From contig JBCBGZ010000070.1 in the NCBI GenBank assembly GCA_038526245.1, positions 1-14,227 of the forward strand: DNA of 14,227 nucleotides. Reading direction: 5' to 3'. Source of the stretch: UBA5336 sp038526245 (GTDB lineage Bacteria; Pseudomonadota; Alphaproteobacteria; Caulobacterales; Hyphomonadaceae). This document shows, piece by piece, positions 13,485-14,227 of this stretch. Below the pieces are notes generated by a model. It was given only the letters and a program-made list of their open reading frames with translations, did not search any database and was not told the DNA's origin. How positions within the stretch are numbered: the stretch's first letter is position 1; the number at the start of each line of letters is the position of its first letter. A program made the translations under genes and the position numbers.

Positions 13485-14227
13485 CTAGCCCTCGATCTTT
13501 GAAAAGTCTGCGACCCGGTGCAAGGCGCTGCGGATCTGGCCGAGCAGTCTCAGCCTGTTTTCGCGCACCTTTGGATCGTCGTCATTCACCATCAAACCCT
13601 CAAAGAACGCATCCATGGGCGCGCGCAGGTCCGCAAGCGTTTTCATGGCGTCCTCGAAATTCTCCTCGCCCAAGGCCCGGTCCAATTTGGGCTCAGCCTT
13701 GGTCAACGCGCTGTGCAAGGCGCGTTCCAGGTCGTCGGTCATGAGGGCGGGGTCGGCGTCGTCTGCGAAAGCCCCTTCGCCGTCCTTCTTTTCCTCGGCC
13801 TTCAGGATATTCGCCGCGCGCTTGTAGCCGGCCAGAAGGTTCGCGCCGTCTTCTGTGGCAAGGAACGCTGTGAGGGCCTCGACGCGGCGGGTGATGCGGA
13901 TATGGATTGCACCGCCGAGTTGGCCGCCTTCTATGCTCAGTGCGGCCTCTACGTAATCATAGCGTCCGCCTTGGTCGCGGATCGAAATAGCGAGCCTCTC
14001 GCTCAGGAACCACTGGAGGTGGTCAATGATCTCTGCAACTTCCAGATACTCCCGCTTCCAAATCTCACGGAACAACCACTCGATGAAGTAGCGAAGATTG
14101 AGACGCAGTTCGTTCTGTTGCTCAATCCGCACCACGCCCAGCGCCGCGCGCCTCAACGCAAACGGGTCCTTACTCCCCGTCGGCTTCTCATCGATCGCCC
14201 AGAAGCCGACCAGCGTGTCGAGCTTGT
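13485..14227 (-). CDS. glyS: Glycyl-tRNA synthetase beta subunit, C-terminal part (5' end outside window)
   Basis: The frame is open to the right edge and ends at TAG (13485-13487), giving the last 246 residues of the beta subunit of the heterotetrameric glycyl-tRNA synthetase, which charges tRNA-Gly in the cytosol. The first visible residues, KLDTLVGFWAIDEKPTGSKD followed by PFALRRAALGVVRI, are a hallmark of GlyS. The remainder is the DALR-type anticodon-binding helical domain, ending MDAFFEGLMVNDDDPKVREN followed by RLRLLGQIRSALHRVADFSK. The alpha subunit gene glyQ is expected upstream, beyond the window. The 45-bp gap to ppdK, with no terminator, suggests one transcript. Confidence 0.96.
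   Translation of the reverse strand, partial: KLDTLVGFWAIDEKPTGSKDPFALRRAALGVVRIEQQNELRLNLRYFIEWLFREIWKREYLEVAEIIDHLQWFLSERLAISIRDQGGRYDYVEAALSIEGGQLGGAIHIRITRRVEALTAFLATEDGANLLAGYKRAANILKAEEKKDGEGAFADDADPALMTDDLERALHSALTKAEPKLDRALGEENFEDAMKTLADLRAPMDAFFEGLMVNDDDPKVRENRLRLLGQIRSALHRVADFSKIEG

Overview
The window reads as a gene-dense stretch of an alphaproteobacterial chromosome, high in GC. The gene sets thrB-rnhA, nadA...nadBC and glyS-ppdK are typical of that class, and the spinster-like transporter and SleB-type hydrolase fit the Caulobacterales/Hyphomonadaceae side of it. That narrower placement is an impression from family resemblance, not a computed result. There are no tRNA or rRNA genes, CRISPR arrays, insertion sequences or phage genes, and no frameshifted genes.

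Region 1 (1-2642, + strand) holds the 3' end of an MFS transporter, homoserine kinase (thrB), a four-helix membrane protein of unknown function and ribonuclease HI (rnhA). The first three overlap and look like one transcript. Region 2 (2643-2895) is the only sizeable regulatory gap on the + strand. It carries two copies of a three-half-site operator-like module about 104 bp apart and a small hairpin next to the nadA ribosome binding site.

Region 3 (2896-7903, + strand) is the de novo NAD operon: quinolinate synthase (nadA), L-aspartate oxidase (nadB) and quinolinate phosphoribosyltransferase (nadC), which together turn aspartate into nicotinate mononucleotide. Between nadA and nadB sit three tandem, divergent paralogues of a small exported protein with four conserved cysteines. 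These three and nadB-nadC all overlap end to start, so a secreted protein family is tied into a cytosolic cofactor pathway. This is the most unusual thing in the window. A classical SDR oxidoreductase follows nadC and may be read through from it.

Region 4 (8748-14227, - strand) converges on the SDR. It holds a class I SAM-dependent O-methyltransferase, a membrane-anchored SleB-type cell wall hydrolase, a gap of about 335 bp, pyruvate phosphate dikinase (ppdK) and the 3' end of the glycyl-tRNA synthetase beta subunit (glyS). The SDR and methyltransferase stop codons share the palindrome CTAG. The genes of region 4 are ordinary housekeeping functions; its 335-bp gap holds a few weak palindromes and a possible promoter.
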